DNA from: Phlebopus portentosus
Lineage: Eukaryota > Basidiomycota > Agaricomycetes > Boletales > Boletinellaceae
Assembly: GCA_037892935.1 (NCBI GenBank)
Contig: JAYXKI010000010.1
Span: 434,001-498,000 of the forward strand
DNA: 64,000 nucleotides
Direction: 5' to 3'
The notes beneath the pieces are model-generated. The model did no database searches. It was not told the DNA's origin and saw nothing but the letters and a program-made list of their open reading frames with translations. A program made the position numbers and the translations under genes. Positions 12,701-27,183 of this stretch are shown one piece after another. Position 1 is the first letter of the stretch; the number at the start of each line of letters is the position of its first letter.

Positions 12701-13663
12701 TCGCATCAGACGGGCGAGATGTCGATATCGAAGTCGGGGAAGTGCGATACGGCGAGAAGAAAGAGATGCTTGTAGAGCTGGAGCTGGACAACAGCGAACA
12801 GCAGAATAACATGAACGGTCGTGGAGGCCATAACAGGCCGTTGAATGCGACCGATCAGTTCGTGCAGCGTATGGGTCTGGATGCTCTGACATTGGAAGAT
12901 TCTGCTGACTTTGTAGATGGGATGATGGACCGTATGATTGACGAAGTCCCCGTCTTTGAAGTCGACGGTTCGTTCTTCGATCCGGCCGCCATCAAGCATG
13001 TATCGCGACTTGCGCATCCTGTTCTTCTTACGATTACGCTCATGCCGCCGTCGAGCAACCGTCCGCGCAGTCCTGCGCAGAGTGCATCTGATCCAGTTAT
13101 TTTGCGCCGCCGCATGGAGCTACTGGCGTCCGACATGATCACTCGTGCACTTGTTCTCGTCTCGCGCAAGAACTACCCTCAGGCCGCCAAGATCCTGAGC
13201 GAGACTCAGAGAATCCTGCACACCGTCTTGCAGAGCATCTCTCAAAGTCTTCCACCTCCTGGACCTGGCCAGGTCGGACCTACCATGCGCAATCGGAAGG
13301 AAATTCTTACCTTTTCTGCTGTCCGGGCGCTTCAAGCTGTCCTTGCGGATTTGCAGGTCCTCACTGAGGCGCTGGACGAGAACGTCGACATGTTCGCACA
13401 TGATCAGCGGAACTTTGGTGCCCAGCAGGTTCGTATCAATTGCTTACGTTCCATTCTTATTTATCAGCCTTTGATCAACGGTTTTCTGATGATGATGCTG
13501 ATGCTAATGATACCTATTTACACTTTTCCTTTTCGTCTAGGCTATGATATTGCGCGATCAGAAGAGCTGGAGTGGGCGAACGCCTACTGAGAAGCTGTTC
13601 TGGACTTCGGACAATTCTATCGAACTCGTCTCCCGAAGCACGGACTGGGTCGCGAGAGAATGA
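9730..13663 (+). CDS. RING-H2 / PH / vWA protein, Far1/Ste5-like scaffold
   Basis: The ATG at 9730 opens a Pro/Ser-rich N-terminus. A RING-H2 finger follows: CPVC near 10129, then C-x-H-x2-H-x2-C (DCGHALHE|AC, interrupted by an intron at about 10221-10290) and CGVC near 10376. A long disordered linker leads to a PH-like domain (about 11150-11560, ending FKDRSSLEAWKANI) and a vWA-like domain (about 11950-12510, DLILVV... to HTGGTYTFVKDW) that lacks an obvious DxSxS metal site. A helical C-terminal region runs to TGA 13661-13663 after an intron at about 13429-13540. RING-H2, PH and vWA in this order is the architecture of yeast Ste5 and Far1, which tether pheromone-pathway kinases or polarity factors to Gbeta-gamma and membrane. 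Function here is inferred from architecture only. Confidence 0.82.
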
Positions 13664-14665
13664 TTGAAAAGTCCGGTCTCTCAGTTTCTTTCCGTGCCGC
13701 ACCGCGCACTGTCGCGTGTCGGGGCTTGCGGCAGTTCTTACTACTCGGTCTCCGTCCCACTGCGTTTCATCGCGCGAACACACAGTCGACGAATTCTTTG
13801 GACTCTTCCGCATGTACGCCCAATATTCGTATACTCTGACCCTCAGTGTCTTCTTCCTTTTCTTGACGGACGTTTCTGTTTACTTCTTTCCTTAATCCTT
13901 ATTGCCTTTCACCTTCTATTGCTACTGTTAGCTTTGTTACTTTGTTCACTCTGTTTCCTGTGTACACTATGATAAGCTTTTCTCCTCGTCCGGTGTTTCT
14001 CGCTCGTTTTGTCCAGGTTTTGTATTTACCCAAGGATGTGTTTCGCCTCCTACTCCGTTCTGCTTTCCCCGCTTCTTTTTCTGGTGGTATCCGACTTTGT
14101 TGCCGCCTGCGACTGCTAGATCTTGAGCTTTATACGAGTAAATAAGCATACAAATACCTTCTCCACCTTCCTTTTATTCAATTATCCCCCCGATCCTCTC
14201 TCACTTTTTTTAACCCCCGCGGCAAGCCGCTACGTAGATATCGTGCTGACTTCCTTCTGGAGGCAGCTTCTTCCAAGCCCCACGCTCATTTTTTTTTCGC
14301 CTATAAATCCTTCTCTGTTTCTTGCTCTCGTTTGTTGCTCTTTTTTCTCTCTACTTCTCCTTATGCTCATGGCCTCGTATGGTTGTAAAGTATCGTAACT
14401 ATTCCCCACGTTTTTTCTTTTCTTTCTTTTTTTCTTCCTTTGATTTCCTTCGAGTAGCTTAAGATTGGGCACTGATGAGCTTTGGTGTTAGTAATTTGTG
14501 AGACTTTAAAATGGATTATCCTCTTTTCTTTCCTGTGGGCTCTTGAGTGTTTTATGCTTCGAGTCCGAGTTGTCCACAACGAGTGAGTAGTGAGGTCCAA
14601 GAAAGGCAATTAGACGACACGCTTCGTAATAAAACAATCTTCGACTGAATCCCAGTGATGAATCT
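13664..14665. other. intergenic, pyrimidine-rich
   Basis: About 1 kb between the scaffold gene and PUS1, dominated by T/C-rich tracts (about 13800-14450). It probably holds the 3' UTR of the upstream gene and the PUS1 promoter. No separate gene is visible. Confidence 0.5.
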
Positions 14666-17033
14666 ATGCTGCTTAGATTTTTGAAGTTTTTAGCTCCTTT
14701 GCGACCCAGTCGCCTCTTTGAATGTCCTCTTGTCTCTAGGATGGATGCTGGCTCCTCCGAGACGCTAAACACTGTGCCTGAATCGAATAAACGCGAAAAT
14801 GAAGCGGAAGCTGGGAGCTCAGACGCGAAACGGACGAAGGTAGAACATGATGGCGAGACTACCGACAGGAACGCGACGATGATAACTCCTTTAGACTCGG
14901 AAGATGCGTCGAGGAAAGAGACAAATAAAGAAGGAAAGAAAAGCAAGAAGGAAGCGAGGAGAGAGTGGGCAGGACGAAAGAGACGAGGGACGCGTCCTGA
15001 GAAGCCTGAAGACGGGCAGGATTCCGCTGAGGGCGAAGATGACGCCGTAACAGAGAAGGCGCTGAGGTTGCCTAAACGCAAGTGCGCGCTGCTGATTGGG
15101 TTTTGTGGGTCTGGGTATCGCGGGATGCAGATGTACGTCCCTTTTATACTGAGAGTGGATCGTCATCAACATGCTGTCGTTCTTTTGTTATTATTTCGTT
15201 GGTTCGTCTCTGTCGATGGGAGTGTAGACAGCCGGAAGGACCTACTATCGAAGGCTCGCTCTTCAAAGCGCTCATCGCAGCAGGCGCAGTTTCGAAGGAC
15301 AACGCCGACGATCCTGTCAAGGTGAGCTTTCTCTAGGAATTTAGACGAATTTCCGAACGATCTTACTTCATGCGTATTTGCAATTCTTTATTACTTGCTG
15401 ATGTGTATAAGGTAGGCCTCCAACGCGCCGCGCGTACAGATGCGGGTGTACATGCTGCGGGGAACGTCGTGTCTCTGAAGCTTATAACTCACGTACCCGG
15501 AGTTCCTGACCTTGTTGCGAGGACTAATGAGGAACTTCCTCCGGAGATTCGGCTCTGGTCGTTCGTAAGTTCTTGCTACTCGATCCGACCACGAAGAGAC
15601 TTTGACTTGCTCACTACTCTTGTTCAATTTATTATACTCGAAAGACACGAGTGCAGAACTCGTTCAATGCTCGCGTGTATGTGAAAATATCGCATTTTTT
15701 TTACCGCATTCTGTATTCTCTGCGTACTCACTGGTTTGCATCAGATCATGCGACAGTCGAAGATACACATACTTCTTCCCTTCCTACATTCTCATCCCTC
15801 CGAAACCAACAAGTGCACTCTTCCGGTCCATCGCGCGATACTCCACCCCGGAATCCGCAAGTCGCCAGCCCGATCCATTCTGGCAAAATGTAGACCTAGA
15901 AACTTCGCGAGAAGAAGACATGATTCGCAAAAAGGCTTGGAGAGTCAGCAAGGAGAAAATGGAAGAGCTTCGTGAGGCTGCGAAGCGGTTTGAGGGGACG
16001 CGTAATTTTCATAACTTCACGGTTGGGCGTGATCCGAAGGACCGAAGTTGCTTCAGACATATGAAAAAGATTGAAGTGCGTGCCATCATCCTTGTCGTTT
16101 TACAAGATGCTAATGTGACGTTTGTCCGCACAGGTGGACGATCCTATTGTATATGGGGGGACCGAATGGATCAGTGTAATGCTCCATGGCCAGAGTTTCA
16201 TGTTACATCAAGTACGTTTACTAGGTTTTATATATTTGCATTTTTTTTCTTTTGTTTTTACAAGCTTCCGCTTCAGATTGTGAGCCTCATTCCATTGGCG
16301 GTTCAGATAGGACTGCTGATGTTGGGATCTTCAGCGTAAAATGATGTGCGTTCTTGTTACAGCAGTACGTACAGGAACTGCGACAAGTATTATCAATGCG
16401 GTGAGAATCCGGACTGATTGTGCGGTACAATGTATTAGTCACTGACCAGCCGTTACAAAGCTGTATGGCAAAGCACTCGTCACCATTCCCAAAATGCCCT
16501 CACTCGGTCTTCTGCTCGAGAACCCGATCTTCGACTCGTACAACAAGCGCGTTGATGCAGCGAATGAACAGAAGAAACTTGATCCAGAACACCATGATTA
16601 CCGCAGTGCGATAAGTTTCGAGCGGCATGCAGAAGAAATGCAGAAGTTCAAAGAAGAGTTCATCTATAATCGGATGCGGGAGAATGAGGAGAAGTTACAA
16701 GTGTCAGAACGCATTCTGCTTCATGTCTTCGGCACTCATACACATTGACTGACACTAACACACTTCTTTAGGTTCGACCGCTGGCAGAATATCTTTGACA
16801 GATATAATGGCAACGATCTGCTTTACTATAACTCCCAAGGAATTATACCAGAAGAAGCCGTCATCAGAAAGGGCGAGAGCCGTCCAAACCCGTTCAGGGA
16901 ACGCAGACGGTTCGATGCAACTGACTTTGCGCCCAATGCAGGGGCATCGGCTCTCGCCGAGGAAGAGGCAGAAGAAGAGGAAACTGAAGAGGAGAAGTTA
17001 GGCAAGAAAGAGTTGGAAGAGGCTGAAGGGTGA
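14666..17033 (+). CDS. PUS1: tRNA pseudouridine synthase PUS1
   Basis: TruA-family enzyme that isomerises uridine to pseudouridine in tRNAs (and some other RNAs). After a Lys/Glu-rich N-terminus comes the family core: [19 protein letters not shown] (about 15073-15130), then [20 protein letters not shown] (about 15428-15484), whose Asp is the catalytic residue. Later exons carry the GRDP and [10 protein letters not shown] region and a [18 protein letters not shown] segment. The C-terminus is very acidic and ends at TGA 17031-17033. The first ATG (14666) gives a short leader (MLLRFLKFL...) that could target mitochondria; a second in-frame ATG at 14741 gives a form without it. Nuclear and mitochondrial forms from alternative starts are known for Pus1 in other eukaryotes; here it is inference. 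Confidence 0.9.
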
Positions 17034-17399
17034 CGCCCTTTTTTGCGTCAAACAACGGGGCTATTAGTAGGCAAGAGCTGTATCAATCTTTTCTAGACAT
17101 AGTCGATGAACAAGTCAAAACATGAATTTCTTATTTTTGTTCTGGAGTCAAACAGATCCTTTCGAGAAACAGCGTGGAAAAGGTGCAGAGATTTGCGTAT
17201 TACAGTATCTATACGTACTTCAAGCTCCTTCCAGTCAACAATAGCTTAGGTCTAGCCATTGTTTTAGGCGGATTGAGGTACAAGATTCCATGACTCTGTT
17301 GCGCTGCTAATCTGGTCCTCCAGGAAATTAGCATTTTTTGACAGTGCATCCTGAACATTGAATTCGTAGCCGTGCTAATGCAGCCCACTCTGCTCTTCT

Positions 17400-19184
17400 T
17401 CAATTTGTCTTATCGATCCATTCCTCGATACCCTGAAGCTTGCCTTTAGACATGTAGCCGAGACGGGGATCCGCTAGGTCATTAACATTTATCCGACCAA
17501 AGCCCCTAAATCAGCTTATCAGAATTTGTTCATCAAGTAAATTGAGAAAGTTTCCCTACTCTGTCAGATCTTGGTTATGTAATTCTTCACGAATAGCTGT
17601 CCGATCACGTCTCCTAAAATCTGCTTATCAGAAGTTGAACAGAAAATAAATGGAGAATGTCTCCTTACACTGGCAACTCTTGCGTGTATTGCGAGTCTCC
17701 ATGAGTAGCCGTCCGATTAAATCTTCTAAATTTGTTTGTCAGAATTCCGAATAGGCACTAAACTGAAGAAGTTTCCTCACGCTTTCAGCGCACTGCATCG
17801 TTTAATGTATCCGTCAGTATCCATCAAATGGATAAATATAGCATAACAAACGCACTCTTTCGTAGGAATTTCAACTTGCCGATTAAAGGATCTCGGTTCC
17901 ATTGCTATAGGCGGGCCCGTATAATGTGGTGGTACCTGAGTAGGTGGATACGGAGCCCGGACGTAACCTTGCTGATGATGCATTGAAGGAGGCAGAACCT
18001 GAACGAAACCTTGCTGATGGTGCATTGGGGAAGGCGGAACCTGAACGTAACCTTGCTGATGATGCATTGGGGGAGGCGGAGGCGGAGGCGGCTCCGGACT
18101 GCGTTCTCATCAGTTTTCGTGGAATAGTTAGAAGTCGAAGGTCACATACAGGTAATCCTCAGGAATTCTGTTACCATCATCACAACTAGCCTTAACAATA
18201 ATAATAATGGATGAACAAGCACCACTCACGTTTGTCTGCGTGGCGCAGCCGACCCCCAAGGCTCTTTATAGCTAAAACAATCTTACTTTAAACGCACTAT
18301 GCTTATACAACTCGACACTTACATGGGCTGCGAGCTCCGTTTCGGTGGGTCTCGGTGCGAAGAACTGTCGGGCCTGCTGTGACGAGGACGGGACCTAGAA
18401 GTTGTATTTCATGTTGAGGTGGATAAGAATGAAGTGTTTCGTAGAAGAATCAGAAATCGAAGGCCACATACGGAACACCATCATCGTTATCATCGATATG
18501 ACTATAACCGTCATCATAAATCGGAATCGATACTCTCAAAAGTCGGTGAGCAAGCACGACTCACGTTGTTCTGCGTGGCGCAACCGGGCCCCGAGACTGT
18601 TCATAGCTAAAACAGTCTTATTTTATAAGCACGACGCAAGTACAACTCGATACTTACATAGGCGTCCGTTTCACTGGCGGACCTCGAGGTAGGGACCTGT
18701 CGCGCCCACCGTGACGAGAACGGGAGCTAGAAAGTGCAACCCATGTCGCAGGTAGAAACGAAGGGTCTCATAGAAGAGTGAGAAATCGAAGGCAACGTAC
18801 CGATGATCGCGATGCTCAGGCATTCTAAGACGTCACCACAAATAAACATTAATACTCCCAAGGTCCATGAACAAGCATTACTCACGTCTGTCTGCGTGGC
18901 GGAGGCGGGACATCATCGTCGGGTTCTTCAAAGCTGAAACAGTCTTACTTCATAAGCACGACGCTTTTGTACAGCTTTGTACTTACACGACTACCTCATC
19001 ATCCGGAGTCCACCTTGTCTGCTGGTTACTTGACGAATTTTCGCGTCCGCGATGATGAGAGTGGGAGCTAGAATCGCCAATGCCTCTTAGGACGGGCAGA
19101 CAGGATGCGAATAACAACTCACCTCTTTGGAGGCTTTTCCGAGTGCTCCTTAGTCCTATGAGCATGCGAGTGGTGTTTGGCCAT
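17400..19184 (-). CDS. repetitive disordered protein built from phase-2 exon cassettes
   Basis: I do not recognise a family. Fifteen exons can be traced: 19123-19184, 18987-19067, 18886-18933, 18801-18824, 18658-18726, 18565-18606, 18472-18501, 18323-18394, 18230-18271, 18150-18167, 17856-18098, 17781-17792, 17669-17725, 17560-17613 and 17400-17505. Every junction is phase 2 and the frame stays open throughout (about 319 aa). The N-terminal half repeats three modules (a basic Ser/Arg/His segment, a segment ending APRRQT or similar, and a short PED-like segment). Exon 11 encodes a proline-rich stretch with three MHHQQG(Y/F)V units. Exons 13-15 repeat an (R)xxRT-like start and end in GIEEWIDKTN. 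An upstream in-frame ATG at 19271 is possible, but it abuts a TATAAA at 19272-19277 that better serves as promoter for 19184. Composition suggests a nuclear, RNA-associated or scaffold protein, but this is a guess. Confidence 0.72.
17505..17725 (-). repeat. ~110-bp exon-intron repeat, 3 units
   Basis: Exons 13 and 14 and the start of exon 15, with the introns between them, form three diverged units whose exon starts are 112 and 108 bp apart (17725, 17613, 17505). Each unit shares a TCAGAA-(18-25 nt)-exon layout and an encoded basic start. It lies inside the cassette gene. Confidence 0.65.
18150..19067 (-). repeat. ~330-bp tandem exon-cassette repeat, 3 units
   Basis: Three units, each holding three exons and their introns. 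Matching exon ends are spaced 335/327 bp (18271, 18606, 18933), 332/341 bp (18394, 18726, 19067) and 334/323 bp (18167, 18501, 18824). Shared blocks such as TCTGCGTGGCG and the intron block around AAACAGTCTTA recur at the same place in each unit, so whole exon-intron units were duplicated. Confidence 0.85.
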
Positions 19185-19271
19185 TGGAGGAATCTGCTTC
19201 CTTGATAAATCGTCTGAAGTGTACTTGCAAGTAGTAGCCTTACACTTGTACGAGAACCTCATCTGAGGCAT

Positions 19272-19277
19272 TTTATA
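19272..19277 (-). promoter_or_regulatory. TATAAA box of the exon-cassette gene
   Basis: On the minus strand TATAAA directly precedes the ATG at 19271 and lies 87 bases upstream of the ATG at 19184. As a promoter element it would favour the downstream start. Confidence 0.4.
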
Positions 19278-19686
19278 CACATTCAAGTTCATGCAATGTG
19301 TTCAAAAAGTGTGAGAAATTCCGATAATCTGGTCAACTAAACGCAGAGCAGGCGCCAAAAGCAAAGACAACAAGATGTGCAATGATGGGTGAACAAGCAA
19401 TTCGGCCAGAAATCGCGACCAGAGAAATGCAGAGTCCACAAGGAATACACAGTTAATCGAAGACGACGTTTGCTAACAGCACCACTCCGGCTTGGCCTTC
19501 AATGTTAAAAGGATAACTTTGCGAAAATTTGCGTCAGCGAGGTAAAGGTGCTATACGCTAAGCAGCAGATTGCATAATTCTGCAGGTCAGAGCAACGTAG
19601 ACAACGTAATAAATGACTGAAAATAGTGCTACAAATCAGCGCAAACTGAATGTCCTACTGTACAATGTTGCATGTTTCAGTAGCAA

Positions 19687-20351
19687 TCAGCTTTGGAACT
19701 TCCGTAGCGTCTGGATTTCGTCTAGCAACGCTTGTAAATTCACATCATCAATTTTGGCAAGACTGAGAAAGACGAATGTCATGTGGACTTTCTCATGTAG
19801 AAGCCGGGGAGACGTACCTAGGTATGATACTCTTCGCCTCCTCAGCGTCAGCAGGACACAAGTTCGCAATCTGCGCGGTCTCGAACTGCGTTAAGTTCTT
19901 TTCTCGTCGTAGCGTTCTGGTTTAAGCATGAACAACACACAACAACCACATCAGCAACGAGTAAAAGTAGCACTTGAGGTAATAAGAAGCTCACTCTCGA
20001 ACAGCACTGGTGGCATCCGTCGTCGTGAACTTGGCAAACTGCTGTACATACTCAAGCGTCTTCTTATACACACTAAGCATCGAGATTAACTATGGCGATT
20101 ATTTCGAAGTCAGAAAGGAAGATTTGCGCACACAGTATCCGGAGCGTCCTTATCACGATTTTCCAGCAAATACTTCACTTCTGAGATGAGCAGACAACCA
20201 GCATTGTTGAATTCTTTTCGGGGCTCGTCGTCAGTACGTCTCAGCTCCTAGCTGCAAATTAAATGCATTAAAGCTCACCTGATCCAAGCCTCAGCAAAGA
20301 AGCATCTTCTTCTTGATCTTGCGTCCGGCGATGAAGACGAGGAGTGGCCAT
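19687..20351 (-). CDS. RPB4: RNA polymerase II subunit Rpb4
   Basis: The subunit forms the Rpb4/Rpb7 stalk of RNA polymerase II. The ATG is at 20349-20351. Splicing gives an N-terminus with EEDASLLRLG, then EFNNAGCLLISEVKYLLENR, a helical VYKKTLEYVQQFAKF segment, FETAQIANLCPADAEEAK and a C-terminus ending DEIQTLRKFQS at the stop 19687-19689. These match the Rpb4/HRDC-like fold across its length, including the conserved LCPxxxEEAKxIIPSL and LRKFQ end. Introns were read at about 20222-20286, in the 20070-20120 zone, 19910-19990 and 19768-19815. Total length about 140 aa fits the family. Confident call; the exact second intron boundary has two options. Confidence 0.9.
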
Positions 20352-20887
20352 GATGGCACACACGGAAATGAGAGTGGTGGCTTTACTGTAAGCCCACGTG
20401 AAGTTATGTAATAACAGATTGAAATTATATTACTTAATACTAACGCTACTGTATAAATACTCGAACTCTTTGCTTGCTTGTAAAGAACAGAACAACAAAT
20501 CCGATAAAATATTGAATCTACCAGAACCCGACAAGAGGAATCAGAATTCTTCAGAGTGGCAAAGAAGGTGCGTGGTATACAAATAGGTATGACGATTCCA
20601 TTGAAGAACTATTAGATGTAAGTATCTGTAATATGTTGAAAGCATCCGGCATGAACACAGAAACAAGTGACATATCGACTAGCTGGACCGAGTCTAGGAT
20701 GTGCTCTTGCCGTGATCGATGAATAATGATATGCGTCTGCGGATAGACAATGATGAAATATACAAAAGCGACCGAAATGCGCGAATTGTTAGCTGCGCGT
20801 CGTATTTCGCGATTCTGACCTCAATTGGGTCGGTAAAGCGACTATGCATGGCAAAAGAACGGCAGAGGTATTGAGCGTCTCAGCTTG
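20352..20887. other. intergenic
   Basis: About 540 bp between the RPB4 start and the 3' end of the mannosidase gene. AT-rich; no gene seen. Confidence 0.5.
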
Positions 20888-23605
<2,718 letters not shown>

Positions 23606-24423
23606 GATTACTGTCTCTCTCGAGCTGATCCCCTCGATGATGAGCAGCGGCAAAGAAAGATATTGCGACGCAGGGAGAGGACGGAGGGTAAGCAAGGCGG
23701 GAATCGATGAGCTGGTGGCGCCAGGCCAGGCCAGGAGAACCAGCAGCAGGAGGAGACCCGATCCAGTTGCTCACGCCAAGAATTCCTCTATAATTAGTCC
23801 CGACGATCGGCAAGTCGCGAGATCGCTTCTCGGCATATATTTCAAGCAAATCTGCCGAAGAATAGCCAACATTCAAGGAAGGAAAGGAAAATATTCTCAA
23901 ACGCTCATAACAGCACCTTCATCTAAGCACCATCGATTGACTGCCATAGCCTACTTGCCTCCTGCGGTATTCCTTAATGTCTCGGCAGCATCTTAGTAAT
24001 TTTATTGAAATCACCATCGCGAAGGAAATCTCAATCAGATGCCAAGTACTATTTCTTACAGCCTGCCGAAACAGAATTTGGCTTGACAACTCCTTAGCCA
24101 ACGCATTTGCAAAATGGATACTTCATAGAGAGAACATGCAAGTTATTGTTGCTACAAAACGACGCAGGAGGTTCCATATGGTTATGATAAAGTAATACAG
24201 GATCGCCTGTTGCTAGCTACCTACCAATTCATTCTGTTATATACGATTAAACGAAGGATAATGAATTGCACGAATAAAAGTACAGTTAAAGTTGCGTTTG
24301 GATGCGCTCGATAGGAATGGATATTTGACAGATCAGCTCGTCACTGAAAGGATGCCAACGACGTTCTCCATAGTCAGATAATTAGTGACACGGAAGGGGA
24401 AACGAGTGTAGAAGAATCACTGA
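23606..24423. other. intergenic
   Basis: About 800 bp between the 5' end of the mannosidase gene and the 3' end of glycerol kinase. It should contain the mannosidase promoter. No gene was recognised. Confidence 0.5.
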
Positions 24424-26529
24424 TCAATCCTCAGGCACCTCGTCCCATCCCAAACTTCTCTCCACAGCTCTCTTCCAGTTCTGCCAATGTACCTCCCGTT
24501 CCTCCACAGGTCGATGAGGCTCAAACGTCCTCGCACCGTCCGTATTCACTTCTCTCATCGTCTCGCTGGGTTTCTCCAAATCCCAGCCGTGCAATCCGAC
24601 AGCAGCACCAGCAAGGAGCGCAGAACCCAAAGCGGTAGACTCTCGCATTGTCGGTCGGACGACGGCGAACCCACCGATGTCTGCGAGGATTTGCATACAG
24701 ACGTCCCCGTTCGTTACCCCTCCATCGACCTTGAGGTGAGTAAACTCCACGGCGGTAGGGTCGCGGTAGTCTATTGGCGGCTCTTCCACTGTCTTTGAGT
24801 CTTTTGAAGAGGAGGCACTGAGTGCGGGCGCAGGTGCGGAAATAGGGACAAAGGCGGTGAGCGAAGCAGGATGTGCCGTAAGCTCGGGAGACGGTGGTGA
24901 CTTCATTTCCTCGGAGACATCAACAGCATCTCCAACAGAAGTGATCGGAGAAGAAACTGCCTCATAATCAGACTCGGACACCGACTCCTCTGTAGTTGAC
25001 TCAGAGCTCTCGGATTTCTCCTTCTCATCGATAACTTCTTTCGCGTTCTTCGTGCTCATATCGAGCAACATACTCTCAATCACTGCACGAGTCTGAAAGG
25101 CGATCGCTTCAATCGCCGCGCGCGCAATGTGTGCTGGGTTCGTGTACTTGGTAAGCCCGATCAGCATTCCTGCCGCGCCTGGATCCCAGTACGGAGCCAG
25201 AAGACCAGAGAAAGCAGTGACAAAATAGACACCGCCTGTTGTCGGTTTTTTTGCAGCCAGATCGTTGACCTCTGCTGAAGACTTGATCATACCGAGACCA
25301 TCGCGTAACCAATTAATTGCACTTCCGGCGACAGCGACTATGAGGAAAAAGAAGCCCAAACTCAGATCCACATTTAAAATACATGTATCTCCATGGACCG
25401 AACTTACTGGATCCTTCGAGAGCGTAAGATGCTGGCTTCCCTGGACCAGGCTGGTATGCAACGGTCGTCAAAAGACCATGTTCGCTGACGACGGCCTTCT
25501 TTCCCGTGTTAAACAGCAGAAACGCGCCAGTGCCGTACGTGCACTTCGCCTCGCCGGAACGGAGGCATTTATTGCCAACAAGAGCACCTTGTTGATCACC
25601 AACAAGTCCAGCAATGCGAACGCCGGCGAGTGGACCAGCAGACATAGCTCCATAAACTTCGGAAGAGGATACTACCTTAGGTAGAATGGAGGCGCGAAGA
25701 GAGAAGAAGCGTAAGAGTGCAGGAGACCACTGAAGAGTATGTATGTCGAGAAGCAAGGTACGTGAGGCATTTGTTGGCTCGGTGATGTGTAATCCTTTGG
25801 ATGGACCTCCAGTAAAGTTCTATATTCCAAACGTAAGATGGGACTATACCTGAAATGTGAAATGGATTGACGCACATAAACAAGCCATGATTCAACGGTG
25901 CCAAAACAAAGGTCATCCGCATCATGCGCTGTACGTACATTCTCATGGTTCTCAATCATCCAACAAAGTTTGATCGCCGAAAAATATGTGGACAATGGGA
26001 GGCCTGTGAGCTCCCGCAGAGCAGCTATACCAGCGTTCCCCTTACGCAAGTCGCCGGGCTGAACCTCAAGGCCTTCAACGCGCAACTTGTGTTGAAAATG
26101 TGCAACAGTTCCTTTGGTACGGGCGTCATCCCAGACGATTGCAGGACAGAGTGGCTTGCCAGTAGTTCGGTTCCAGGCAACCGCAGTCTCACGTTGATTC
26201 GTTATTCCTAGACAGGATCCAAATTTAGTCAGGAGGAAGAAAGGCAGCTGGACCGATAGGCCAACAGATTACATACCGATGACCTTGATGCTACTTCGTG
26301 CCCACCCATTCCGCTCCAACTGCTCGCATGCACGAACGATGCATTCTTCTGAGACCTGCTGAATTTCGTCGGCATCATGTTCATGCCATCCAGGACGAGG
26401 GTAGTACTGGGGGAGCTCCAGCTGACTTTGAGCTACAATGGCAGCACGGGAGTCAAAAACTATGAATCGGACTGAGGTAGTCCCGCAGTCAAGAGATCCG
26501 ACGAATTCGCCCTCCTTAAGGTCAGACAT
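24424..26529 (-). CDS. GUT1: glycerol kinase
   Basis: Phosphorylates glycerol to sn-glycerol-3-phosphate, the entry step of glycerol catabolism. The ATG at 26527-26529 gives [22 protein letters not shown], the FGGY-kinase phosphate-binding start. Further motifs are TNQRET with AIVWDDART (about 26120-26215), [10 protein letters not shown] (about 25870-25920), [28 protein letters not shown] (about 25500-25560), [17 protein letters not shown] and [12 protein letters not shown] near 24740; the stop is at 24424. A Ser/Glu-rich insert of about 90 residues (about 24780-25050) separates the last two domains. Yeast Gut1 is also longer than bacterial GlpK, so an insert here is not unexpected. An upstream open frame continues to 26883 and could extend the N-terminus, but the conserved kinase start is at 26529. 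Confidence 0.94.
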
Positions 26530-27183
26530 GAAGATAGACGAAGACTGTTCAGTAGCTCCCAGGTTATCGTCAGATGCGGGATGAAGGACGGAAGAAAGGT
26601 AGATACCCATTCCAGCTGATGCAGAATGGAGAGCAGTGGTAGAGGGAGAGCAATGGTGATTGGAGAGGAGAACGTGATTGTCTCCCAACGGATTGAATGA
26701 CCTTCTGTCTTTAGTACTTTGCGGGGAGATCGCCCGGGCCGGCGCTGCCACTTGAACCACGTCAGCGGTCTTGCATCCTCGACAGAGAGAATATCGGCAC
26801 CGAGATATCCTCAACTTGGTCGTGAGCAGCGAACAGATGCCTCTCGCCGTCGTCGCCCATGGCGAACGGAGCTGCCTGTGCATGCGAGTGCTATTTTAGC
26901 AATATGACGCCACACTTCGAGTTCTTCCAGCATCGCTCGTTTTGGAAACTGCTTACAAATACACGATCACGCAAATCTCCGCAAGACACCTGACCTGATA
27001 GAATGATGTCTTCAAAGGCTGACCATCAGGTTTCGAATCCGCCACCTTCCTAAGCCTGAAAGGTAACGTAAATACAGGTTGGGATACGAATGCTATGGGA
27101 CTCTAGTTCATTCGTTCGTTTCATTACAACTGCTATTGAGAGTATTTTGTCTATTTCGCTTTGCTTCGTTGCTCCCCTGGTGC
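26530..27183. other. upstream region of glycerol kinase
   Basis: Contains the open in-frame extension of GUT1 to 26883 and then non-coding DNA. No separate gene was recognised. Confidence 0.4.

Noticed and set aside
27025..27050. TTTCGAATCC, resembling a tRNA T-loop/B-box
   Set aside because: No matching acceptor stem, D-arm or anticodon arm in the surrounding bases.
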